Below, piece after piece: positions 1-12,783 of a DNA stretch of 64,000 nt (position 1 is the first letter of the stretch; every line of letters begins with the position of its first letter). The stretch lies in NCBI GenBank assembly GCA_016808115.1, contig JAEQBH010009422.1, forward strand, positions 1 through 64,000, written 5' to 3'. The translations under genes were made by a program, and so were the position numbers. The notes beneath the pieces are model-generated. The model did no database searches. It saw only the letters and a program-made list of their open reading frames with translations, and had not been told where the DNA came from. Origin of the DNA: Tetrastigma voinierianum (Eukaryota > Streptophyta > Magnoliopsida > Vitales > Vitaceae).

Positions 1-2535
1 AAATACCGTTGGATGGAATTGTCATGTAAGGGATTTGTATGAACGCACATGAACATTTATGTCCAAAATTGTGACATTGGCATGGTTACTTTATTATTCT
101 TATAAATATTTTGGAATTTATCCTTTCAATCGATTCAAACCCCACACCATTGCTTCCTTACGCGTTTCTTTTTTTTTAACAATCAATGCATAAATAAATA
201 GAAAAATAGATTCAACGATGACCAAAACAGGGTAGATGATGAGAAAAGGGTGAAATTACTAGACTAATAATAGTGGGTAAGTAGTATCCTTGTATCAATT
301 TCAATGATTACTAAAATACAAATTAATTTGATACAAGTATTTAAAACAATAAATTTTTGTGTTAGTTTTAATGATTACTAAGTACAGTGGATGATAGAAA
401 ATGGTAAAAATAGCACTTTTCGTATGAATGGTAGATTCAATTGTTATAATTGTGGTGGGAGTCATGGGTTATATTTTTATATTTTAATTGAATTAAAATA
501 CTTGCAGGTTGAGGTGGCAAATTTAAGTCTGATCGGTGGAATTTATCTAATCAACGCAGAAGTAAAATCGAGTTGAGCCCCATTAATTTATTATTTCAAA
601 AAAAAATCAGTCAATTTATTCAAATTAAACATACAGTTTTTTTGTTTATAAGATAAAGGCAATTTAAGCGATCAGTTTGGATTAGAGGTGAGTTGAGCGT
701 ATATTTATTTCAACTTGTCGGGTCGATTTAGGCATTGATTTGTTTGGCTAGCCACAGTCAGTGTCTTAGTCTGGCACTCTACCGTAGTGTAAATCGTGTT
801 TAAGGAATCACATGATAGTGTCATTAATCATTTATTATTAGAAAAGATTACAAAATTTTGACTAATACTTTAGTGAAGCTTATTTCTAAAATTAAAATAA
901 TACATAATTAATTTTTTTGACTATAATATTTTTAAATAATTTATTATGAAAATTTAATATAATTGATAATATCCTCAATAGTATTCTTAATTGAACAAAT
1001 TATCATAGAGGGTATCTTAGTCGGTTTCCTTTTAGGTTTGCTCTCAACTACACTAGTTCAAGTCTTCTTTAGCTTATAAATTAAGAATTTCAATTGTTAT
1101 GAGTTAAACATATTTATATATTTAATTGAATTAAAAAGTCATATAATTTCATAAAAGTAGTGCCATTAATCATTATTAAGACAAATCACAAAATTTTTTT
1201 GACTCATTACTTCAGTGAAGTTATTTTTTACTATAATCTTTTCTGAATAATTTCATTCGACATTATTGAAAAATTAACATAATTGATAATATCCTCAATC
1301 GAACAAAATAATCTTGAAGGGTAACTCAATAAATCCCGTTTTAAGTTTATTTTCTAATAATCATTAATTCGAATTTCTTTAATATTATTAAACTGACTTA
1401 CCCAGTTGTTAACTTTATATTAACTTTAAGATTTTATAGAATTAAAGGGTACCTCGCAAACCGTTTCCAAACACATTATTATTGAAACAAATCCTCATTG
1501 ATTATTGTAACTTTTGGGTAGAGGTGGACACGTGGTTATAAAGCAATACCGGTTCTTAATTAACTTTCTCATTATAATCTTTTTTTAATAATTTATTTAG
1601 AAACTTTTGGAAGAATTGATAATATCATCAAACATTCTCAGTTGAATAAAATAATCCCAAGGAAGAATGTCTCGTTGATTCAATTTTATGTATGCTCATC
1701 AATGGTTTATTTCGAGTGCATCCAGTGATAATGAATTTTAAGTCTGTGAGATTAATCGGGCGTACGAATAGTCGAGGCTTTGTATAAATTTATTAACGTA
1801 TTAATTATTAAAAAGAAAAAAATTCTTAGATCCAAGTATCAAGTGAAAAGCGTATTTATAAGTCGCGTGTCTGATTTATTTGAAAGAATTATGAATAAGA
1901 AAGCGCAAATGAGCGCTTGAGTCATGATTTGATTTAAAATTTTTTTGATAAAGAGTATAAAATATTTGATAAATGATCGAAATCCCAGAAGGTTTAAAGA
2001 AGTCATCGCTACGTTTATTGGACCACATACCACAAAATATTTCTTTAAATATTTTGAATCAAGATATCTGGTCCGGTCTTCCTTTCATTAATGGAAAACT
2101 TTGTTAAAGGGGTATCGATTTCAAACTATTTGAAAAATGAAAACTAAATAATCTTATATCATGATCGGTCTATAATATGGATAAAATATTTGATAAAAAA
2201 TTCCAAATATTTGATAAGGATAATGTAAATTAATTGTGTGAGTCTTATTTGTACTAGTTTTAAATGATTGTCATAGATTATATCGTGGTAATACCCATAT
2301 TACATATGATTGTACCCAATATTTTTATGACTTATACATAAGATGATATTTTATTAAATATTTAAACTTTTGCTCCGAATATTTTATTGTATTAGTTGAA
2401 ATTGAATAAGATTATTTGTCAGCTCGTTTTGAATAATTTGAAATTAATACAATTTAAGTTTTTTGCTTCTCACTATAAATGGCTTTTTGTTTATAATTTC
2501 TGAATAAATTGAAATGTGAGCATCTCTTGTAGTTT

Positions 2536-2539
<4 letters not shown>
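1..2539. other. AT-rich intergenic DNA with a degenerate dispersed repeat
   Basis: No gene is supported here; the open frames are short and low-complexity. The stretch contains three diverged direct copies of a segment at about 807-1050, 1138-1355 and 1555-1700. They share the phrase 'attgataatatc' followed by an A/T-rich 'gaa(c/t)aaa' block. A short G-box context (gacacgtgg followed by ctataa/ttataa) occurs near 1527 and again near 2755. No element ends can be defined. Confidence 0.5.

Positions 2540-2596
<57 letters not shown>
2540..2596. repeat. (TA)n microsatellite
   Basis: An uninterrupted run of about 28 TA units, read directly. It is a simple sequence repeat of the kind common in plant intergenic DNA, and its length is likely to vary between individuals and assemblies. 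Confidence 0.95.
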
Positions 2597-2600
<4 letters not shown>

Positions 2601-2819
2601 GACCAAATATATTATTATTTTTATTATTTTTTGACAACTAATCACTTGAGACTTGAACCAACATTTCTTATTTAGGTGTCCTGTCCTTGTTTAACCAATT
2701 GATCAGGCACGTGACGTATTATTATAGTTATACTTTTTTATTTGAGTGAAGGTGGACACGTGGCTATAAGATTATGCTCAACACCATCCGAGCCGCCGTG
2801 TCACACATGGAAGTTAGGG

Positions 2820-3134
2820 AGTTTAAAGTAAAAATAATTCAATTTTTTTTAAATATATATGTAAACTTCTTTTTAAAATATTTATAAAATAATTTTTCTT
2901 TTTTAAAAATCATATTCAATAATTACGATTTAAAGATAAATTTAAAATCATATATTCTAATTATAATTTTAAAATTAATTTTTAAGCAGTATTTAATGAA
3001 TATGATTTCAAGAGGATAATTTTAAATCACAATAAATAAATATGATTTTAAAAACAAAAAAAATTAACAGATATTTTATAAGAAATGTCTATATATGTTT
3101 TTTCCTAAAAATTAATTACTTTTATATTAAACCA
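2820..3134. mobile_element. MITE, Mutator-like non-autonomous DNA transposon
   Basis: A 315-bp inverted-repeat element. The left end (about 2820-2950) and the reverse complement of the right end (about 3010-3134) align over much of each arm: gtttaa, then an A-rich block, then atatat(g/a)(t/g)a, then a 'tttcttataaaata'-like block, then aaatcatatt. It is flanked by a 10-bp direct repeat, gaagttaggg, at 2810-2819 and 3135-3144, read as a target-site duplication. No coding capacity is seen. A 9-10 bp duplication with long terminal inverted repeats is characteristic of Mutator-like MITEs; the superfamily call is inference. Confidence 0.75.
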
Positions 3135-3144
3135 GAAGTTAGGG

Positions 3145-5179
3145 CTTGTGGACTCAAATCACGTCTACATTCATTAGCGGCGGTGGCTAATGGCTATTAA
3201 TGCTATTTACCTTTCTTTGACTAATTTTAGGGTGTTGTTACACCACATCATTAGTGTAAAAAAAAAAATTATCATAATTTTATAAGAGTGATCATTTTTG
3301 TCTATTTATTATTATAAAAGAGAAAGAAAATCAATAATAGATATTTATATTATTTAATTTTTATATTTTTTAAGTTTAGCTTTAAAAACTTTATGAAATA
3401 TCGGATGTCACCAAAGCATTTTCTTAATTTTATTAAGATACTCCGCAAAGCATGGGATCTTTTCCTTACCCAAAAAAATGCCCTCTCATCACATCTAGTG
3501 GACCCACCGCCTTAGTGCGGGTGGCCTACTTTAAATTGGACGACAATGGCCGAAGCCCCTACAGATCTACGCCACATGCTGCGAAAGTACCATTATGCCC
3601 CTGATTAAGCATTTTTATTAAAAATAATTACATTATTAAATGATTTAACCTTTATATTAAAGTAAAATTTTAAAAACATACAAAAATAATTATTCAATTT
3701 TAATATCTAATCAAAACAAGTAATATTGATTGCACATTTATTTTCTATTTACCCAAACAAATAATAAATAACTTATGTTTGGCTTGAAAAAGGACATATA
3801 CTAAATTTTTACTAAATGTGAGTCCTTTCCTCTCAATTATATTTAAAAAAAAAACAAGATAAAAACATTTTATTATATGATTGTGACTTGTCAGTTGTAA
3901 TTTATAATGATAAAAAAATGGTACAATTCAGCTAGGCTATGGAGCTAAGTTTAAATTAATATTATTGAAGTTTTATATATAATTTATTCAAATAATTACT
4001 AATTATCAATTATTTTATAAAACAATAATTATAATTAATTTTTAATTACTAATTTTTAATTATTAATTATCAATTGAATCAAATATATTCAAATAAAGAG
4101 TATCGATATGTTTAGTTAACATTTTTAAAAGCTATTCTTGATAAATAGTTTTAAAATACAAAAACATCATTTTATATTCTTTAAAATCTATTCTTGTTTT
4201 AGGTGTTTTCTAAAATAAAAGAAAATGCTTTTGAAACATGTTATTTATGCTTTTTTTGTTTTCTTATTTTTTATGAAAAAACAGTTTTAAAACTGTTACA
4301 TATAATTGGATTATTTTGAGGAATTGTTGTTTTAAAATTAAATTTATGTAATTAACTTTATTTCCATAAAGATTTAATTATTCCATATAAATCGTGACAT
4401 TTAAAGTTAGCTTATTTCTTTCTTTTTTTTTCTTTTTTTTTTTTGAATAAAGTATGCTTATTTCTAGTAAATAAGCAATGAATTAATTTTTTATTCAAAG
4501 ATATAAGATAACAGTAGATGGAAATTGTGATTAATTTTTAATAAATATACCATAAGTAGAAATATAGGATATGATGTAAATATTTTATCTTTTAATGGGT
4601 TAAAAGACATTTATTATAGATGGATATTTATTTATAAATGGGAAGATGTAAAATAAAATAAAAAACCTAGAAAGCCAACATCATGACAACAAAAGGAGAA
4701 GAATAATTATCCTCAAGTTTAAACAATATCCAGTAAAACTAAACTAATTTTAAAAAATAAAATTATATTATTCTATTATTTTTATCTGTTTCCTTTATAT
4801 ATTAATTAAAAATTAAAAATAAGCTTAAAAAATAATTTCAAGTGGAGTAATGTGTCCAAACTCAAGATAAAGTATAAAATTGTATTCATTTATCTTTTTT
4901 TCTATACAAACCAAGAAATTTAAAAGTTATAAAATTTAAATTGGTTCTATTAGTTTTAGCTTTCTTTCTATTAAAGGTGATTTTATTACCCTTTTTTTTT
5001 TATAAAAGCTTTAATTTTGAAAATCTAACTCATCATTAAAATTTTACCTTATTATAATAAAAATATTCTTCTTATTTTTAAAAAATAACCCTCTATTTTT
5101 ATATAGACCCATATAAATGTAGAAAATGACAGAGAAGCATAGTCAGTTTTTTAAATAAAATATTTTGAGTTATTTCAAG

Positions 5180-5184
<5 letters not shown>
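3145..5184. other. AT-rich intergenic DNA, no gene seen
   Basis: Very AT-rich, with homopolymer runs and short inverted repeats such as the aattactaatt/aattattaatt series around 3970-4080. I find no coding region, RNA gene or delimited transposon. The end of this stretch is upstream of the phosphoglycerate dehydrogenase gene. Confidence 0.5.

Positions 5185-5252
<68 letters not shown>
5185..5252. repeat. (TA)n microsatellite upstream of the PGDH start
   Basis: About 34 consecutive TA units, read directly. The tract ends about 220 bp before the ATG at 5471, so it lies in the promoter-proximal region of the phosphoglycerate dehydrogenase gene. Any regulatory effect is unknown. Confidence 0.93.
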
Positions 5253-5253
<1 letters not shown>

Positions 5254-8200
5254 CAAAATAAGTAAAAATAAAAAGTATTAGGCTATTAAAGCCAGTCAGC
5301 TACATCCGAAGTTTTTTCTGGAAAAGATACATTTAAAATATTGATGACCTCACCTTTTAAAGGGTAAAATGGTAATTAAATAATTTCCAAGCGGATCTAT
5401 AGTTAGTTAATTGAATCAGAAGACTGTTATAGTCAATTCCAGCAACTTTTGAAACGCAAGACCAAGTACCATGGCTTCGTTTCCACTTAAAATTATTTTA
5501 TCCTCCTGCCGCCAGCGCCTTTGCGCCACAGGCGGCAACACCACCACCACCACGAGATCGTCGTTCCTCCCGTCTTCGCAGCGGTGCCGCCGCAATCCCC
5601 TCCTTAAACTCTCCACCGCCGGGTCCTCCCGTCATAACGTCGCAAAACCGTGGAATATTATCCGGCGGCCAATCCGAAGAGTAGATCTGGTACGGAAAGA
5701 TTGAAGCCGACGATTCTGGTGTCGGAGAAGCTCAGAGAGGCGGGCTGGAGGTGCTGAGAGAGTTCGAGGCTGGAATGCTGCTGTCGCCGGAGGATCTGTG
5801 CTCGAAGATCTCGCTCTGCGATGCGCTGATCGTGAGGCAGGACGAAGGTCATGACCGTTTCGAGGGCCGCCAAAGAGGGCGGTTGAAGGTCGTAGGTCGG
5901 GCCGGGTGAGGATTGACAATGTGGATCTGCAGGCTGCGACGGAGTTCGGATGCTTGGTGGTGAACGCTCTGACGGCGAACACTATCGCCGCCGCGGAACG
6001 CCACAGCGTCGCGCTGCTCGCTGCCATGGCCAGAAATGTACAGGCTGACGCTTCCATGAAAGCCGGTATACTTTGTCCCCTTCTTCTTCTTCTTTTTTTA
6101 AATTTAGTATTTTATTTATTTATTTATTCATCTTTTTTCCTCTAAAAGGGCATGTAATTAATGGTTATATTTATTTTTACAAAAACACGGAATACTCTAA
6201 AAACAAGCTCTGGACTTGCGGATTTTGTGTTTCCTTTGAAAGTTATGTCTCTCCTTATTTTGAAATCAGGAGGTTTGGTGGCATGTATTTTCCATTTTTG
6301 ACAAGGGTATTAACCAATTTAGCACAGATTTCAGGAAATAAAATCATGCTCACACTTTTGAAATTTATTTTCATCCCAAAATCCTCTTTTACATCACCCT
6401 AAATCCTCAGTCATACTCTTTGAACATGATTGGTTATAGTTTTTAAAAAAAGTGTTTTTGGTTTTGAAAAACAAAAAAAAATATATTTGGTTTTTTTTTT
6501 TTCTGTTTTGAAAGATATAGAAATAGAACCCTTTAGATTACAATTATTTAAGAAAAAAATTGAAAAATAAGAACACAAATAACATGTTTGATTTCATGGA
6601 CTTTTTTTTTTTGAAACCAAATAACTATACTCTGTGTTTCAGACACTAAGATGATGTTTTTAATTTTAAAAATTGTCAAAAACAGTTTTATAAGAATAAT
6701 TTCAAAAATAAAAAATTCGCCAGGTTGTTGTCTGTGTTTTCAAGTGTCGATAACAGCAAGCCAAACATGCCTTTACATTTCCTCATTTGTTTTTTGCTTC
6801 CCTTAACCTTCTCCCCGACCTCTTGTCCTTTGCTTATATATATTTATTTTATTTTCCAAGCCTTCTCTCAATATTTTTGTTATTTTTATTTGGGAGCGAT
6901 TGTAGAGTTTACAAAATTAAACAAAATTAATGGATGAAAAGTGATGGAGAAGCAAATATTATGACTTAAGTATATTTCTAAACGTGAAATGGCTTCGGAT
7001 GAATGTTGAATGAAAAAGATAAGAGAGTATGATGATTGAAATTGAACACTATCTCTCTTATTCTCAAGTCTTTTTCTCCTGTGTCGGGTGAAATAAAAGC
7101 CGTGGACCCTATCCATTCGAATTTTCCACTTCTGAGCAACTGGGCCAATAATTATCTAGGTGGGACCCAACTTCTCTAGTTTCACTGATTGGGGTTTTAA
7201 TAAGTGGGGAGAAGAAACCTACCAATGACTATCAGGAGTGAGAGAAAGTCAGCACAGGAAGTTTTTTTGGAAAAATAGTTCACAATGTGGGTCCATTGTC
7301 TTGGAAATCTCATTTGTCATTTGTTTTCCAGAAACTCTCCATGATGTGATGATACGTTTAAATTGTGTCCTACCCTGAAAGTTTCAACCATTTGGTTTTG
7401 CATCACATTTGCCGTGTTAAATGCAGTAAAAATAATATCACAGTAATTAATGCATGAATATTTGGTAGGTTTCTAGAAATTTAGAAAGGGTGTTTTTTGT
7501 TTTTTGTTTTTTTTTTCTAAGTGTTTGAAAACTATTTTTTGTTTTGAAAAAATAAGAAGAGCATGGAGAATATATTTGGTTTTTAGTTTTTTTCTTTCTT
7601 TTAGTAAACACAAAAAAAATACTAGTTTTGAGAGAGCAACGATTTTGAAAATCTAAAGTTTGTTTGGTTCTTGTTTTTAGCGTGCGAAACGGTTTTACAT
7701 ATGAAAACGTAGTTTAGTATTTTACGAGCGGCCACTGTTTTGAATTTAGTGTTTTGGTGTTTTCGAAGAGATAAAGTATAAGCCATAACGTTCATTTCAT
7801 GTTTTTCTTGTTTTTAAATGAAATAGTTTAAAACAGAAAAATAAAACAAATCACCGCGTGTGGCTGGTTGGTAGACGTCAGCAAAGCGAGCATGAGCAGA
7901 AGAGGGAAGAGGTTCGAGTTTGAATAGAGATAATTTATTATATTGTATTAAAAGTGATTAGTTTTCAAAAAAAAAAAACCGAAACCAAACAAATCCCAAA
8001 ATGATATTCACTATGTTTTCAAAAACTGTTCTCAAAATACCTACTTTGAATGTGATGGTGATACGCATCTCAGAATTTTCAGGTCACTGTCTAAACATCT
8101 ATCTAGGGATATCTGTGTAAACATCTAGTGGGCATCTGTGTATGCAGAATACTGTCTCTGTATAAGAAAGATGTTCAGCATGTGTAGTCTGGGCTGATGA

Positions 8201-8483
8201 ATGAATCTGCTGGGGTGGTTTTGAATCTACTTTTGTCGGTTTCTATTATTAATTCTGAAATTTTCTTGGCCTTGTTTGGTGGTGGCATCTCTTACTCATT
8301 TATTTTTTTTTGGTTGAGGTTTTGAACTTTCTGATCCAGTTGTCGTTGGTTGCTTTAGTGTCACCAGCACATGTACATGTGGGCGGTTGCACATGGAACT
8401 TATGGGTAGAACATGTCAAGAATCTTGTCATTAAAAAAAATGTGGGTCATACCTTATGATTCATTTTGAGTCTCGTATCGTTA

Positions 8484-8864
8484 GGTTACGATTTGGTCTT
8501 ATGTGTTTATAAGCACTTGGGTTTCCTTCCATTGACAACTAGTTTTTAAGGATGAGTTCTGCACAAAATGGTTCTCTTGGGTGGTGATAGGTCGTTCGCC
8601 CAGGATGCCCTCGTCACGAAAATTGTGGGAGAGGCTGCTTTACTTGTGGGTCATGAAGTCACCATGGAGTTGTGGGAGGGCTGTTGACCCATTCTAACTA
8701 CCCATGGGGTTCAATTACCAACCAGTGAATGATGGGTGATTATGAAGAGGATGGATTTTTATGACCCCATTCTAAATATCACGACATTCTTGGGTTACGA
8801 CTTGGTTTGTGGGTTTATAGCGGCAGGCTCCCTCCTTGTGACTAACTTTTAAGGTGAGTTCTAC
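8484..8864. repeat. Two-copy direct repeat in PGDH intron 1
   Basis: Segments 8484-8562 and 8792-8864 are diverged direct copies. Both run ggttacga(t/c)ttggt, then a gtgtttata-like block, a stretch ending in gac(a)acta, and tttttaagg(a)tgagttct. They lie about 300 bp apart inside the first PGDH intron. No transposon ends are visible. Confidence 0.6.
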
Positions 8865-9325
8865 CCAGTGATTATAACACAAATTTTCATTTGAAGCGAT
8901 TAGAAAGCCATTATTGGTTTTTAAGCGTATTTAAGCGTGTATGCTTTGGAAATACTTACAAATCTAGTTTCCTTCTCATTTGCATTGTAGATCTATTAGA
9001 CATGGTGTGTTTGTTTTTAGATATGGAAGTGATGAACTGAAACAATGAAGTTATTGTGAAGATATCCACAGCAAGTTGTCTCGAAGTGGCGCAATTTTTA
9101 AATTTTGATGCTAGAGTTGGATCTGTAATATGTTATTCAACATTCTTGCTCTGTTTTTCTTGTCCTTGATTGTTGTCTTGTTGCAGGATATATGCCTTTA
9201 TTTCATTATTTTATTACTTTTTGAAAATTGAATGAAATGTTTCAGGTACCCCTATATGTTGGGGTGATGAAGGGTCGACTTCTATTGCTTTAATACTACT
9301 CTCTAGTAGTATTTGTTGACATTGT

Positions 9326-9420
9326 ATGAATAGTAACCATACACGTGAATAGTATCATGTATGTGAATAGTACACTTGTATACGTGAACAGTAACCATAT
9401 ACTTAAATAGTAATCGTACG
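9326..9420. repeat. Minisatellite, five units of about 19 bp
   Basis: Five successive units begin near 9327, 9345, 9363, 9384 and 9403. Each has the core tgaatagta (or tgaacagta / taaatagta) followed by a catac- or tatac-type tail. The array abuts the left copy of the copia-associated repeat. Confidence 0.75.
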
Positions 9421-10880
9421 AGAAAATAAATTTAGAAATGAAGAACACCATATTTGCATGGAAAACCCTTCTAGGTGAAGGGAAAAAAACCATGGGACAA
9501 ATTAGAAAAAATTCTTAAGCTATCTCTCAAGGGGTATGCGTCTGATTCTCTAAGAACATTCTAATCTTAGGTATACACTCAAAATTAGAGATAACCTCAC
9601 ACTCTCTACATTGTGGAAATCTCAAGGTGAGAATATCTCAAATTTTCTCTTAACATTTTTTCTTTCTCCTCTCCCTCTTCTCTCATTATCTCTTTGTTTT
9701 TTTGGTTGTTGGATGATCATGTCTCCTTTTGGTTAGGGGAAAAGACATCTTGCTGTTATGGAGCCTAAAGTGAAAACAAGGAGACATGCTTTCATGTTTT
9801 AATGAAATTATGTATGACAAAAAACATAATGGGGATGGACTATCAAACCTCCCCCTCCAAACCCCATTCAACGGAATGAAATCACACAGAATCTTAACGA
9901 GTTCCTTGCTATGAAACTTGGAGCAGAACTCGACACGCTTTGGAATGACTTTGTCATCATGGTTGTATTCTTGCCTGCGTGGTCTTCTTCAATTGGAAGC
10001 ATTTGCATTTACATGGCATCGAATCGATGATATTTGACTAATAAGCTTTGTCCTGTAGCAGGTATAGTTAGCGTGCTGCTTTCTGAAGTCTATTGCGCTT
10101 TGACTATTCTTGATATACCACATACTCATCTTGTTTGAGACCGGTTCCTTGAAAAATCTTCATCCGACATCTCTTTGCCCAACTGATAGGCGCCTATATT
10201 CTGCCGGTTGTGGATAAAGCAACACATTTTTACAACTTGGATTGCCATGATATGGACCCCCTTACAAAAGTAAACAAATAACCAGATGTAGATTTTCTGC
10301 CATCAAGATCACTAGCCATATTTGCATTTGTGTAGCCTTCAAGAACTGGTTTTCCTTTTCCAAAACATAAACAAAGTTTGGAAGTTCCCCTTAGATATCT
10401 GAATGTCAGATTATTTCTTCCCTGTTCTTTTACTGCTGGGTGGTGGGTCCATGCCCACTTTGTTTTTTACCATAAGGGCATCTTTCGTAAACGTAGGCAT
10501 GTCTCCTTGTTTTCTCACTTTAGGCTCCATGTTTTGTGTAAGATGCCTTCTCCCCTTTAGATGAAGATCATCCAACAAAAAAAAAAAAAAAAAACAAAGA
10601 GATAGAAGGAGAAAATAAATATTTTCTAATGTAGAAAATAAATAAAGAAATGAAGAATGCCATATTTCGTGGAAAACCTTCGGTGAAGGAAAAACCACGG
10701 AGACAATGAGCTCGAGCAATTCTTCACTATCTCAGGAAGTGAGTATGCGGTGCAATTTCTCGAGAATATTCTACAATCTTGGGGTATACGCTCAAAAATT
10801 AGAGATAACCTCACACTCTCTTGTTGTGGAAATTTCTCAATTGAGAATATCCCTCTCAATTTTCTCTCTAATATTTTCTC
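9420..10880 (-). mobile_element. Degraded Ty1/copia retrotransposon in PGDH intron 1
   Basis: Two diverged direct copies, 9420-9665 and 10631-10875, share 'gaaaataaat', 'gaaatgaaga', 'attagagataacctcacac' and other blocks, and are read as LTR remnants. Between them, about 9860-10425 on the minus strand is a decayed Ty1/copia pol tail. It recalls the RNase H region: a KHIDVRYHWL-like stretch from about 9900-9990, and the 'GYTNAD' and SGYL-type segments near 10190-10350. A separate inverted pair, about 9715-9845 versus 10438-10578, shows that the body is rearranged. No intact frame remains. The superfamily call rests on remembered copia motifs and is moderate. Confidence 0.6.
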
Positions 10881-12783
10881 CTCTAAAACTATTAATTTGG
10901 TAACCAACCAAATTGAATCTTAGAATTTAAAACCAACCAAAACCCTTTTGTAGTATGGTTTGAAAGAAAATGCATTTGCTGAATGCTTATTTGCCAAAAC
11001 AATGCTGAGAATGACAGCGAGGATGCATCGCGCATCCTTCTCGGATAAGCGGGAAGCTTCGCAGTCTTATATAAATATGGTTCATACCTTTGTAGTAGCG
11101 TTTTTGGCCCAGTGAGGGCGGTGGATGCGAAGCGGATAATATTTACGTAGTTGGTAGAGTTATTCTGAAATAGTATCAGCCGTCCAGGCACGATGTAAGT
11201 CTGATGGTTTGGCCTTGTAATCCCATAGGCAAGGGACGTTGTGTCTGCGTGGAGGTGTTCTTGGCATCTCACGCCAGTTAGGGCAGAAATTTCCTGTCAC
11301 TATAAAAGTACGAGCTTCTTTCAACCTAGTAGACTCTTTTTAAAGCCGTGAGGGCCTCTTGAGTTTGAAACGGATAATATCTGCATGGTTGAACCAAGTG
11401 GTTACTAAACAACCATGAAATTGTCGATGGTTAATAATATTTATTATGTCAATGGTTCAATAAATAATTCATTGAAACTCTTCAGTGTGAACATATCTCT
11501 GTACATCTGCCTGCCTACAGTTGCTTAAAAACCTATTAGACCAGAATGGTTCTTGCAGACAGATAAACAATGATTTGAGAACTGATCAAACTCTTCCTTC
11601 TTCCTAGCTTGAGATATAGATCACCAAATTCCAATCATGTGCCACATTCTTCATGATAGAATCATTGTGCTACTGCCATTAGCTAAAATGTGGAGAAGCG
11701 AAAACATAACTTGCTAAACTTTTGCAGGAAAATGGCAAAGAAACAAGTACGTTGGCGTCTCTTTGGTCGGCAAGACATTAGCCGTGATGGGATTTGGAAA
11801 AGTTGGATGAAGTCTTGAGACGAGCGAAAGGCCTGGGAATGCATGTCATTGCGCATGATCCATATGCCCCAGCTGACTGAGCCAGAGCCATTGGTGTGGA
11901 TTGGTCTCTTTCGATCAGGCTATCTTCTGCTGATTTCATCTCTTTGCATATGCCTCTCCTACCAAGAAGGTATTCAACGATGAAAATTTCGCAAAGGTGA
12001 AGAAGGGAGTTCGGATCATTAATGTCGCGAGGGGTGGAGTTATAGATGAAGATGCATTAGTAAGGGCCCTTGATTCTGGAACAGTTGCTCAGGTACCATA
12101 AAAAAGCAAACATTCCAATGTTTCCAATACTCTCACTTGTCCGTACTGCCATATTCTTGTACTAGTAAGTAATGTTTTTTGGGTAATTTCATGGAACAGG
12201 CAGCGCTTGATGTGTTCACAGAGGAGCCCCCACCAAAGGACAGCAAATTGGTGCAGCATGAGAATGTTACTGTCACGCCTCATCTTGGAGCTAGCACAAA
12301 GGAAGCACAGGTAAGACATTAGATGGTTCATCTCCTTTCTATGTCATTTTCCACTGGTTTATTTAACAAATCTTTCTAATCTTCTGTACAAAACATAATG
12401 TTTCCAGGAAGGTGTAGCCATTGAAATTGCAGAGGGCTGACTGTAGTTGGGCTCTGAGAGGGAACTCTGCAACTGCTGTTAATGCTCCTATGGTCCCTCC
12501 TGAGGTAAAGATCTTGATTGATTTATGTTGTGTGAGAATAAATTGCCTCTTTTTTCAGAAATAAAAGCAAGTTAAAGAAAAGACACTGAAATATGACTAT
12601 AATGAAGATAAGCTGAGTTTTGTATCGATTCGTAATCTCCTTAAAACAGATTCCTCTTCTCCTCTAGTGTTTGAAGAATCTCGTGTCGAGAAGCGATGCA
12701 TCTCTATGATAAAGCAGAATGTCATGCAAATCTTCACGCCTCAAATGCTCTTTGTGACCAACCGCAATAATGTTTAAATTCTA

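Noticed and set aside
5632..6057. A 141-residue minus-strand open frame opposite PGDH exon 1
   Set aside because: It is the antisense shadow of a GC-rich exon whose plus-strand residues match phosphoglycerate dehydrogenase.
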